NCBI RefSeq assembly: GCF_030864355.1
Contig: NC_083393.1
Coordinates: forward strand, 3,286,001-3,350,000
Direction of reading: 5' to 3'
From: Cutaneotrichosporon cavernicola
Lineage: Eukaryota > Basidiomycota > Tremellomycetes > Trichosporonales > Trichosporonaceae
DNA length: 64,000 bases
Made by a program: the position numbers and the translations under genes
The notes under the pieces: generated by a model
Seen by the model: the letters and a program-made list of their open reading frames with translations, nothing else
Told to the model about the DNA's origin: nothing
The model's database searches: none
Shown here: positions 53,889 through 64,000 of the stretch, piece after piece
Position numbering within the stretch: position 1 is the first letter of the stretch
How the letters are laid out: each line of letters starts with the position of its first letter

Positions 53889-55492
53889 CTACTCGACGAG
53901 GCGCCACTCTCTAGTGATGGCGAGGGGAACCTCGCTCTCCTCCTCCCCCTCCCCCTCTTCGCCAGGCCGCGCAATGGCGCGTACTGCGACTCGCCCATCC
54001 CCAACTCGAGCGACGCGTACAAGTACGACCCGCAGCTCGGGACTGAACGTGACCATATTGAGTTGGGTTGCCTGGGGTCAGCCACATCAAACAATACTCT
54101 ACCTTATAAGCGGCAACTTGGCCCTCAACCAGCCCGAGAGCGGGGGGAAGCGAGCTGAACATACTCTCAGCCCGGGCGAAGAGCTTGGCTGTCTCCGCGT
54201 CCTCCGCGGTCCACCCCTCGTCGACCTCCATGTCGTCGTAGATAGGCGAAGCCTTCCTCTCCTCCTGCACCTTGGGCTTGGGCTTGGGCTTGTCCTTGGG
54301 CTTGGGCTTCGGTTTGGCCTCAGCCCGCGCAGCCCGCTCATCCGCCCGTCGCCGTTCATCGTCCTTGACGAACGGAAACTCCTTTGACGTGACAAAGACA
54401 TTAGACGGCACCACCATCTCGCTGGGCGGCACAAACTTGCGCCTAACCGGTTGTGTGGGCTCAGTTACGCGGATGGGCGTGGCGGGGGTCTCGGGTGTCG
54501 CGGCCGCTATCTCCTCTGGCTGCTGGGAAAACCCCTCCTCTGGCTGCTGGGAAAACACCACCCTCGTCGCAACCACACCGGCCATCGCTTCCCGGAACCC
54601 CTTCTTCTTGTTCGGATTGGCCATGTCGCGCGGCACGAATGCTGGGTCGACGGTGGACGCTGTGACCGTCCCCATGATGGGGTTTGTGTACACAGGGGTG
54701 ATCGAGTCGTCGGCCCGCTCCATGGCCCGCTTGAGCCGACGGCGCGCATTACGGCTATGCGTGGACGTGGAGCCTTGGCCGGGTGGCACCGTAACTTGAC
54801 GCGGCTGCAGGAGGGAGGGGAAACGCGATGAGATTGGGATTGGCGGGGAGCTTGAGCCAGAGATGGCTTCACTGGAAGATGAAGATGACTCTGAGGTGGA
54901 TGATTCAGACTCTTCTTCAGACGACGACTCGGAGGAGGACTCGGAAGACTCGGAGGAGGAGGAAGACTCCGAGGAGGAAGTCTTGGAGGAGGAAGTCTTG
55001 GAGGAGGAAGTCTTGGAGGAGGAAGTCTTGGAGGAGGAAGCCTTGGAGGAGGAAGACTCGCCCGCCTCGGCTCTCAGGACCCTGCTAAACCGCTGCGACT
55101 CGAGCTTGAGCAGCTTGCATTCTCCGTCATCACTCAACGCCCGAATGCGTCTGCTCTCGCGCTTGCGTTTACTCGATGTCGGGCGGAGGCGGACGCTTGT
55201 GTCAGCTGCGTCAAAGCTACGGCGAAAAGGTGCCTCCATCATGTCCGTCGTGTAACAAGGAAGGGGTGGAGACTCACGTAACCACGTCCCTTGGGTCGAT
55301 CACATCCGGCCCAGAGTCGGGAAGGAGCTCGAAGCCATCCACCTCGAGGATTAGGTCGTCTCCGCTCACGTGTCCGTTTAGGAGGACTAGTGCTACGCCC
55401 TCGGATATGGCGCGAATCGTCGTCCCTCTATGGAGGGGCAAGACGACTTTGCGTTCTGGGAGGGGGCCGAGGATGTGCAGCTTGACGCGCAT
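53889..55492 (-). CDS. Coilin-like nuclear protein (Cajal body type)
   Basis: Exons 55278-55492, 54103-55195 and 53889-54071 give 496 aa. The N-terminal 80 residues have the coilin ubiquitin-like fold pattern: MRVKLHILGPLPERKVVLPL, LILEVDGFELLPDSG and VIDPRDVVTVRLRP, then a basic KRKRESRR stretch. A low-complexity tract follows (SSSKT repeated, then SSSES; about 105-165), with a further KPKPKPKDKPKPKPK tract near 370. The centre has RNARRRLKRAMERADDS and VPSNVFVTSKEF. The C-terminal 65 residues, VAAYKATQLNMVTFSPELRV then VLVRVARVGDG, match the atypical Tudor end of coilin. Coilin scaffolds Cajal bodies where snRNPs mature. Sequence is divergent overall, so this call rests on both ends matching in the right order. 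Confidence 0.68.
54975..55055. repeat. 15-bp coding repeat (SSSKT)n in the coilin-like gene
   Basis: GAGGAGGAAGTCTTG is repeated four times, with further degenerate copies on each side. Read on the minus strand it encodes SSSKT/SSSKA pentapeptides. The repeat is in frame, so copy-number change would alter tract length only. Confidence 0.85.
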
Positions 55493-55800
55493 GGTGTGTG
55501 GGTTGTGGACAATTATCAACATGTTGACGAGTTGCAATTTCATTGACCTCCACCTCCACTGCGCTAGACAAGGCTGCCCCCACTCCAGTAAATCCAAAAA
55601 TGCATCATCTCTCATCGCCAGTTCCAGATTCATCACATCACATCACAAACAGCCCTCGCCTCGGCCAATGGTACATGGTGGTGGCGATAATGTACAATGG
55701 TATTATTGTATCAATGCAGGGGATATCCCACTGGCGTCGTGCCAGCTCCCGTCAAGTCGCCACAATGGCCAAGCTTCATCGGACCGGGCCATGGTCACGC
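55493..55800. other. Short intergenic region
   Basis: About 310 bp between the coilin-like start and the VHS-GAT stop, both on the minus strand. Nothing further is seen. Confidence 0.4.
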
Positions 55801-58800
55801 CTACCTCGCCGACACGATTGGTGCAGAAATCGCCGGCGTCGCAGGCGAGCGCATGGTGGGCGTGGGCGGCAAGTTCTTCGCCGCCGATGCAGCCTCCTCT
55901 GCCATCTTCTTCTTTTCGCGATTCGCCTCCTCCCACGCATCGTACACATACTTGACTTCGGGTTTGGTGACCGTGTCGTCTGTTGTGGCGTCCATGGTCT
56001 GCTTCGGCTCCATGAACAGATCGTTGGGGTCAAAGTCATCTGCGTGTCAGTAATGCGAGTCAAGATATTCCGGCCCGACTCACTGTCATTGTCGACGACG
56101 GCACGGCGCTTGCCGAGAGCCTTGCGACTGGGTCGGGGAGCGAAATCGTCGCCATCGATCGCAGCATTGCCGTTGATGATGGGATCATCGCCAGAGCTGC
56201 CGCTGTCACCTCGACGGGGGAGCAAGCGCGTGCCATGGGTCTCAATCCCCGATGAGACGAGGTTGGGGTTGCTGTTGACCGACCTGAACTGTTGCGTGCC
56301 CGAGGTAGGCTGCGGACGCGGACCCGGGACACGCGCTGCCCGACCCTGCGGAGAGCCGGAGCGCGGCGGTGACTGGCCCGTGGCAATCTTGGGTGGAAGC
56401 GGAAGGCCGTGGCCGGGAGAAGGCGAACGTGAGCGCACGGGCTCGAGGCTGTGAGAAACTACTGGGGCTGTGAGATTAACAACGTGGCTGCCATGTGAGC
56501 TGTGGCCATGACCTGAGTCTGTGGTCCGAGGCGAGCGGCCATTTTCTTGCTGCGGCTTGATGGCGTGCGATGGCGATGGCGATCTCGACGACGTTGCCAT
56601 ACCCTCGTTGGGCGCCATGAGCATGTCCCTCTGCTGCGTGTAGTCCCGGCGTGTGTCCGTCTTGCTCCGTTCTTGAACAAGGCGGATCTCAAGCTCCTCG
56701 ATGGATCGATTCTGAAGGTCGCCATACTCGGTCAGAGACTCCGCGAGCTTTCCGTGTGCTTGGAGAAGAACCCCCATGGCAGACTCCTCTGGAGTTGCCA
56801 GTGTAATCTGCTCGGCTCGAGGTACCGAGTTAGCTGTCCGACGCGACTTCTCCGCCTGCGACTCTGCCCAGGCCATCTGGCTGTTGAGAGAATCAAACTT
56901 CCTGACAGCCTTGCGATGCAGGTCCTGTGCGTCAGTTTAAAGCCGGTCCTTGACACTCACATGTAATGCCGAGTTGGTGTCAAATTCTTCAGGGCTTGTG
57001 AACACGCAGGCTTCATGCAGCTTGGTGGCCGTGGCGAACGCGCTGCTGCACTCGTCGAGAAGACGGCGGATGTCGACATCGTGGTCGGGCAGAGCCGAGT
57101 ACGGGACACCGACCTGCGGCGGCGAGCTTCCAGGACCGCGGACACTGTGCATCCCACGTGAGAGTGGCTCGGAGGGCGGGCGCGAAACAAGAGAGGGGGC
57201 AGGAGATGGGAGAGGCGATCTCTGACCAGGGCCAATGGAGGTGATGACGGGGTTAGGGAACTCTGTACGCTCATTCCGCGCGCTTAGGGGATCCGAGGCA
57301 AGAGGCAGATAGTCGTTTGGAAGTTTGGTGCCCTGTTACGTCAGACAACTCGATGTCAACTGACTCACAAACTCTGGATCTTCTGGCCGCTTGACGTTGT
57401 TCCACAGGTCGAGGAGATTTTCACAACTACTGTTGGCATGGTAATCGTAGGTGACGCCAGAGACAATTTCCATAACCCGCTTGCACGTCGCACTTGAGGG
57501 TTGAGGGACGGTGTTCCTCTTGAGAATGCGCTCAATGGAGCCAAGCAGCTTGCGATTCGTTGCCTGGCCTGTTGACGTCAGCTCACACATGCTCATGGTC
57601 AACCCACGATGGTAGTCCGGGGTCCCGATGTTGTTCATGGTAATGAGCCATACTCTCGCCGCCATACGGCGCTCTCGGTCGTTGCCGATCTTGAACATCT
57701 TGTAGATGCATCTCGTCGCTTCGCGGCCGATCTCTTGGCTGTGTTCCGAGCCGTTAACCTTGTCACACAAATCCAAAACATCTTGGAACGTCGTCCCGCG
57801 TGAGCCACACAGCTTGCCTGGAAAAGAGTTAGCAATGGCCTTGTTTGGTGTGGGGGAGGAGGGAGGGGGGGGGGGGGGGGGCCAAAGAGGGTGTACTCAC
57901 GGATTTGAGTCGCGACGTCATCGCCATCGTGATCGGCGTCACGCTTCATCCGGAGGTTGATGTTGATGCCATGCGCACGGAGGTGATGATCCTCGAAACC
58001 GTGGCCAATCGAGCTTGAGTGGCCGTGGCCAGAGTGAGCAACAGGGGCACTGGAGACCGGCTGCGGGTTGCTGTTGCCATGAAGGGACTGTGGTGGCAGG
58101 GAACGAATGGAGCCATCGTTAAAGTCCTCTGCGCTTGGGCGCTTGACATTGTCCATCGACGTGTGTAGTGGTGGCGGAGGAGCCATGAGAGGAGACGGGA
58201 CGCGCTCAAGGACCGCAACGTTAACGTCCTTGTTCTTGGCCTCCTTTGCGTCCTTGCTCTTTCTATCCCCGCCTAGCTTCCAGAATCTCTGTTTCTCCTT
58301 CTTAGGCTTTGGCGCCTCTGGAACCTCCTTCTTGGGCTGTGGCGGCTCTGGAAGTGCAGGCTGGGGCTTGCCCAAATCGGACAAGTATGACTGGTTCAAA
58401 TCGGACAAGTACGACTGGGCAAGTGGTGACGGCTGCATGGCGTCTCGAGGTTTGTTGAGCATTCCGCCGAGATGACCCGGGCCATTGGCGGTGCCAAGGG
58501 CGCCACCACCTCCTTCGTGGTCGGATCCGCGGCCCGACTGCGATGCAGAACTGTAACCCCGGCTCCTGCTGGTGACATACGGGTCGAGCTCGGTGACGTG
58601 GCCTGCACCTGGTGGTGGTGGTGGGACAGCAGGGACGTTGTGGAGGCTGTTCTGGCTCATGTGGTTCAAACGCGAGGGTGGGGTCGACGCGCCATACGCG
58701 TTAGGTGACGGCGGACGCGCGCCTGGGGGTAAAGGTAGATTATACAAGTGTTGCTGAGATGACGGAGGAGTGCGTTGCTGTTGACCACCATAAGGAGAAG

Positions 58801-59098
58801 AGGCGTAGGGAGGTTCGGGGCCATTGACAAGCTGGGGGCGCTGGGACTGGGTGCTCGCTAGCCATCCTTCGATCGAGCTAGAATCTGTGCCTCTGCGTGA
58901 ATGTACTCGATAGGGGGATGTGGCATGGTCGACATCGTCGTAAGGATGTGCTTGCTGAATGGCCTGGATTTCTGCAAGTGTGGGAGTGTGTGTTGGTGGT
59001 GGACCGCGCATATCGCGCGACGGACGAGGTGGGGCTGGTACAGGGGGGCCGCCGCCGCCGCCGCCAAGATGTGACGTGGTGGACATGGGGGAGATTGC

Positions 59099-59135
<37 letters not shown>

Positions 59136-59374
59136 GGCTGTGGCTGTGGCTGTGGCTGCTGACGGCCTACGTCAACTGGGAAGGGTGTTACATTGTTATT
59201 GCCGTGTAGACGTCTGCGTGATGGGTCGTGTAAACGGTTTGGCAGAGGTTGTTGGAGTGGCGCGTTTGGTGGTGGTGGGAGGTTGTCTGGGATAGGGAGT
59301 GGGTCTATGGCGGCTGTTTGCTTTGAGGTGCGAAAGATCTTCTTCAATCGGCTTCCCCCAAGCCCGTCAGCCAT
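55801..59374 (-). CDS. VHS-GAT domain trafficking adaptor with long disordered N-terminus
   Basis: Exons 57901-59374, 57608-57817, 57369-57568, 56961-57332, 56084-56924 and 55801-56039 give 1111 aa. The first 475 residues are Pro/Gln/Ser-rich, with a polyQ tract of about 11 and a duplicated SYLSDL motif. A VHS domain follows (about 480-625: RKLCGSRGTTFQDVLDLCDK, EIGREATRCIYKMF, RMAARVWLITMNNIG). A GAT-like helical bundle is at about 705-800 (DHDVDIRRLLDECSSAFATA; DLHRKAVRKFDSLNSQ). The C-terminal 300 residues are disordered and end in a short acidic-basic helix (YVYDAWEEANREKKK). VHS-GAT proteins such as GGA and Lsb5 bind ubiquitinated cargo or actin-patch factors. I see no GAE ear, so it is closer to Lsb5. 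The phase-1 splice at CAT-C/GTGGGT is the least certain. Confidence 0.8.
57865..57881. repeat. 17-nt poly-G run (poly-C in the transcript) in an intron
   Basis: Seventeen consecutive G residues inside the first intron of the VHS-GAT gene (57818-57900), so the nascent RNA has a C17 tract between donor and branch site. Confidence 0.9.
59101..59161. repeat. CTG/CAG repeat encoding polyglutamine plus Pro-Gln
   Basis: CTGCTG... units (59101-59134) followed by GGCTGT units encode Gln-Pro repeats and then 11 Gln on the minus strand, within exon 1 of the VHS-GAT gene. Confidence 0.9.
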
Positions 59375-62006
59375 TGTGGTTTTGAGTGAAATGAGAAGAG
59401 TGGGTGAAGAATGACAGTGGTTGATGTACAAGAGGGTAAAGTGGTGTCTAGAGGTGTTGAGAGGTGAATCTATGATGTGGTCGATGAGTAGAATCTCAAT
59501 GTCGAGATGATGGGTTGAGAGAGAGGGTTGGGTGGTGGGTGTTGGAAAGGGAGAAGGGTAACCCCCCTCCCTGGCCTCTCCTTCTTCCCCACTGTCCAGG
59601 AGGAAGGGAAGGTGGGTGGCTGTGTTCTCACCCAGACCACCCCAATCTGGATTGAGGCGGTGCCGCGTGCCGTGCCGGGGGGGCGGCATAAACGGTATAT
59701 AGGGTTCAAAAGGGGTTCCAAACTCACAAAGGAACTTGAGAGGAATTCAAAAGGCCAGGTGGCCGGTGGCCAGGTATCACAAAAGGTCAAATGTCTTTGC
59801 TTGGGCTTGGTTGGACAGCTGGACAGCTGGACAGGTTAGACACACAATGACTCTGGACTCTGGGATCGGGGACTTTGTATGCTTGCAACCCTGAACCATA
59901 CCCCTCTTTGCCGAGGTTATACTGCTAGATTCAATCTCATTTTAAATAACTATTAACCACTCTTCATACAAACCCATTTCATACATTAACGGAATCAAAA
60001 GGGACAAGACAATCGGCTCCACCTCCACCGATCGGTTTGGCCGCCCCTTCCATTTGCTTAGAGATGGCTTGGAATTGAGTTGAAATGGGTTTGAATATGA
60101 CTTTGTATCGGGTTAAACACCATCACTTCTAATCTGAGACAAAGCACAAAGCTTGGACCACTATCAACGTGTCCACGTGCCTCCACTTTGCATTGGTTTG
60201 TGACACTCTGCTGTGCCGTAGCACATTACGACGTCAGACGCCTCTAGCCTCGAGAGCCTTTGTATATGTCAAGCTTTTTCCAATGCTCACCCAGTAAGAC
60301 TTTGCTGTGAAGGGCCCCAAGCGCGGCCAAGCGAGGCGTCGAGGTGGAAGGGGCCATGCGCCGATTTAGCCAAGCTTATCTTGTGGATCGCAGGTAACAT
60401 CTGATGACGGGTTGTGGGTTGCGGGGCCGACACGCGCGCCTTGGCAACAAGTCGAGTCTTGAGATTGCCCAAGGCCAAACTTGGCAGCAAGTGACAGTGG
60501 CCAGTTTGATCACGCGCCCAGACCCCGAAAAGTTGGGTGACGAGTTGTGGTGAGTGGACCCGTAGAGCGGTGCAGACTGAATTCTGGATTAGGGATTGAC
60601 ACTGACATGTCTTGGGTGTCTTGGGGTGAATTCGAGGCATGTGGTGCCATGTGTTTCACTGTTTCACTATTTCCCCCTCCTCGCCCTGCACTTGAACCAA
60701 TCGCCTCAAATAGTTTACATATCGCCTACTTTGTTATTTGGATCCTCCTTTGAATGATTAACTGTCTTGAAATGTATTCAATGTATTCTATTCTTTACAC
60801 TCAAACTATAATCCAAGTTTGTAATTACAACTGCGGCGAAGCCACACCCAAACTAAACTTCCGCTCTAACGTGGTCTCCAGGGGGTAGTTAGGTACAGTC
60901 CTCCCGCCTCATCAAAGGCCGTTAATTACGGACTAGACATCGACTTGTCATTGAAGCATTGACTTTTTACTTTGGTTTGTTGTCAGAGTGGTTACGGAAT
61001 ACGCCAGGGCTGATGCTGCCTCCCAACAAGCACGCGGTTGGTTGGCTGACGTGACTGAAATATCGACTGACATCCCATCCCACTCGACGTCTGTCCCTCG
61101 TGTAAAAGGCACCGCCACCTCGCTTCATACTCGCCACGTCCAGAGGCACTCACACCAGTGCATCATCGAGGTTCGAGAGCATCTTTGACAGCTTTTGAGT
61201 TTTGGCCATGACTGCTCTGTGCAACGCAACAAGTGCTATCAACCCATGACCATCAGGCAGATCCTGTATCGGATCACTTTTTACTTGCCATCACTCGCAC
61301 ATCTGATTTGATTAGTCGGGTTAACCCGCCGTCGAAGCGATTGAGAATCCCAGCTGCTGTCCCAACTCTGTCAGAATATCCGCCTCATCATTCAGTAGAC
61401 ACATGAGGGGTTCTCACACGTCGCTGACTCTTCCGGGATTCGCGCTAGTAAAACATCGAGGCGATGTGAATTCCAACTACAGTCGCCGAACCGCAGAGTT
61501 TGGGTTCCATCACTTACACTCGCTCCCTTCCACTACTCGCACTCCCGGGGTTCCGCACACTTGAAGACGAATGTGACGAGGTGACGAGAAAAAGGTTGGC
61601 ACCCATCGGTGGCTCTTACAGATCTCAGCCCTGTCATCAAGAAGCATGCACACACACCACCTCGTGCTGTATCGTAGAAACGTGGATTGCACGAGGTCCG
61701 ACAATTCGAGGGGATTGGCATGTCTGGCTTTCCACTCCCAAGCCCGCCTCGAAACGTGCACGCGGACATCGTTTGGAGGGGCTCTACACACTTGGAGGCG
61801 ACGAAGAAGCGGCTGACATCCATCAGTGGCTCTAACAGATCCAACCCTTGCCATCAGTGGCTCTGACACTCCTCGAGGAGCACACCACCTTGCACTCGGC
61901 ATCACCAACGAGGACATATCAGGAGCGCCTCTGGCCTCCCTACTCCTCACTCCATCCTCACTCCACTCGGCAGACAGACACACACAGACACACACAGACA
62001 TACACC
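59375..62006. other. Large divergent intergenic region
   Basis: About 2.6 kb, AT-richer around 59900-60150 and 60700-60850. It separates divergent genes and holds their promoters. No supported gene was found. The right part has an imperfect direct repeat (61558-61880) and CACACAGACA units just before the next ATG. Confidence 0.45.
61558..61880. repeat. Imperfect direct repeat of about 100 bp
   Basis: Two related segments begin CACTTGAAGACGA (61558) and CACTTGGAGGCGA (61789). Each runs through ATC[GA]GTGGCTCT[TA]ACAGATC (61606; 61823) to a CACACCACCT-type end (61655; 61882). A third ATCAGTGGCTCTGACA copy starts at about 61855. Spacing varies (231 then 217), so indels separate the copies. Confidence 0.6.
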
Positions 62007-64000
62007 ATGACACAGTACACCGGTGATTGTAAGTTGTCCAAGGAAAAGCTGAAAAAAGCCCCGGTTATCCACCATCGGAGAGGCAGTCCGGAGCTCGACT
62101 TGGATACGGGAAGCCTCAACGGTGAGGATAATTCACCCGGAAGCTGATGGTAGACGAGTACGGCTACCCCGTGGACGTGAGCGAGGTCAGTGTCTTTGCT
62201 GTCGACTTTGCCGACTTTGCCCCGAACTCTGCCACGGAGTCTGCCACGAATTCTGCTACTGAATTTTCTACAACCAACCTTACCACTGCCACTGCCACTG
62301 CCACTGCCACTGCCACTGTCACTGCCACTGTCCCTGCCACTGTCCCTGCCACTGCCACTTCCTCTGTCCCTACCACTGCCTCTGCCATGGTCCTTGGCAT
62401 GGCGGCTGGCAGTACCACCGCCACTGCTCCTACCGCTCTCGTATCCGGTGCTTCCCACAGCAACCACGTCCCGAGTTCCAACTCCGGTACGGAGAAGCTC
62501 ACCTCGCTCTCTCGCCCTCCCAATCACGCAGTTAGCCCTCTTCTTGCCCATACTGGTGTGCTCCATACCAATGGCAGGTTCACCCTCGTCAGCAGTACTC
62601 TCGGCAACGACAACCCAGGCACTCCTGATGGCACTCTCAACGGCGCTCCCAACAAACACAACACCCCCATAACCTCTCCTTCTCCCCCACAAGAAAACAT
62701 CACCCGGCCCCGCCCCCGCCTCGCCATTCCACCCAATTTTCATTCCGTCACGGAGGAAACGTCCGCTCACGACTTGGACAACAACCAGTCGACCACGCCC
62801 AATGAGAGTCCCAAGTCAAGTCTACCCAACCGCAACCCGACCCCTCCCAAACCAACCCCCAAGTCATGCCGCTCCACGCCGTCCCTAACCCCCTCCGCGA
62901 GCATCTCGAACCGCTCTTTCTCTACCTCGTCTTCCCCCTTGTCTCCTCCACAAGTTCCACCCTCGACGCCAGTGTCGGGCACGAGCTTTGTGTGTATCAC
63001 CTCGGCGCGGATCGAGGCCGAGGCCAAAGTCCACGAGGAGCTCGTCACCCTTATGCAAGGCCTTGAGTCGTTCATTGAGCTGCCGCAAATCGCTCCTCCC
63101 TCAACGTCCCCTCCTATTCCACATGGACCCCTGTCTACGCCCGCCCGCACCCTCTCTTCGGACATGGAGGCGACTCTCGCCACGCCCCCGACTAATCGTC
63201 TCGCCCTCAACCCTCTCGACCGCATCGAGGATGAATTACATGTCCATTTCGATGAGGGATTGGCATACGCAGTGACAAAGAGTCTACTTGGTCTTCGGCA
63301 GCCTACGCAGTCTCGTAGGCCGCCCCAGAAGCTGCGGCACAGTTTGGCGGCGATTTCGAATTTCGTGCCGGAGGCGTGGCGGCGGTCTGTTGAGGTGGTG
63401 GAGAAGGTTAAGAAGGAGAACAAGGAGAAGACAAAGGCCACAACCGCTGGCATCAACGTGCGGCACGAGTACGGGCGCGCCACGGCCCCTGTCGCGGAAC
63501 AGCAGTCGCACGAGAGCACCAACGTGGACATGGGCACCGACGCAGAGTTTACCGAGTCGCTCGAGAGCGAGTGGGAGACAATGTCCGAGGACACCGAGCA
63601 TGGCGAGGAGCTGGACCAGCTCTCTGGAGAGGCTATCGCGCGCAATGTTCAACAGCACAACGCCAACCTCCCCGCCGAGTTCTATCGCCTTTCTCCGTTC
63701 AACACCCGTTCCTATCCCGACACGCCAAAGCCCGCACCCCATAACACGCAGCTCACTCCCGATTCCAGTACTATGGCGTGGGCCAACCATCGCACTCCCA
63801 CTTCGGCTCAGCCCTCGCATTCGCATCCTTTCGGCTCCAATACCAACAACTGGCCCAACGCATACTCGCACGGGACGGGCGCGTGGGCCAAGGACCCTCT
63901 TCCCGACACGCCTACACCGACCCGGAAGCATTCCACAATCCGCGAGGTTCCCCGCCCAACCGCGCCCACTCCCAACTCGGTCCCCCCCTCCAACACCAAC
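62007..64000 (+). CDS. Uncharacterised large protein, open at the right edge
   Basis: Exons 62007-62028, 62059-62121 and 62154 to beyond 64000 give 644 codons with no stop, so the gene is cut by the window. It starts MTQYTGD and the splices join SPVIHHRRGSPELDLDTGSL to NDEYGYPVDVSEVSV in phase. The introns are only 30 and 32 nt (GTAAGT...CTGAAAAAAG; GTGAGG...CTGATGGTAG). Residues about 55-80 are a Thr-Ala dipeptide run. A long Ser/Pro/Thr-rich disordered region follows. Then comes a more ordered part (FVCITSARIEAEAKVHEELV; TLMQGLESFIELP; DELHVHFDEGLAYAVTKSLL) and an acidic segment (TDAEFTESLESEWETMSED). I recognise no domain. The exact start depends on the two micro-introns; an unspliced alternative would start at ATG 62149. 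Confidence 0.68.

Overview
The window is nuclear DNA of a basidiomycete fungus, most likely a tremellomycete yeast of the Trichosporonales/Cryptococcus type. Coding regions are GC-rich and densely packed on both strands. Nearly every recognisable gene has introns, many only 30-60 nt long, with GTGAGT-like donors and a CTGAC/CTAAC branch site a few bases before the acceptor AG. The taxonomic placement is inferred from this gene structure and from protein families; no marker was searched. I reconstructed gene models by hand, joining exons so that reading phase is kept. Most give proteins of normal family length.

Left part (1-20 kb): the first exon of an exosome RNase-PH subunit (RRP46-like) runs off the left edge. 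Two small hypothetical genes follow in a sparse region. A compact cluster then holds a divergent DUF2462/SFM1 pair (both ribosome-linked), a DsbA-like thioredoxin-fold protein, an ER TPR-DnaJ co-chaperone, a delta-12 fatty acid desaturase, a nine-exon glyoxalase II, an uncharacterised charged protein, a p24-family cargo receptor and a Ser/Pro-rich hypothetical.

Middle part (20-43 kb): a membrane-anchored GT31-type glycosyltransferase, a lineage-restricted hypothetical, the ribosome-associated Hsp70 SSZ1, a large CRIB-domain protein without a kinase domain, a DCN1-type neddylation ligase with an in-frame N-terminal membrane helix, the septin CDC10, uroporphyrinogen-III synthase HEM4, an F-box-like protein, an Mrx11-like mitochondrial membrane protein and an LtrA-like membrane protein.

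Right part (43-64 kb): a Rad9/Crb2/53BP1-type checkpoint mediator (Tudor plus two BRCTs), an HDDC2-type 5'-deoxynucleotidase with a 17-nt microexon, cytochrome c peroxidase CCP1, a GH71 alpha-1,3-glucanase, a coilin-like protein, a VHS-GAT trafficking protein with a very long low-complexity N-terminus, and a large uncharacterised gene that is still open at the right edge.

No mobile element, rRNA, convincing tRNA or CRISPR was seen. Genes are not arranged as a pathway: neighbours are mostly unrelated housekeeping genes. The observations most worth following are the coilin-like protein, the membrane-anchored DCN1 model, the kinase-less PAK-type CRIB protein, and introns or promoters carrying recent tandem duplications.
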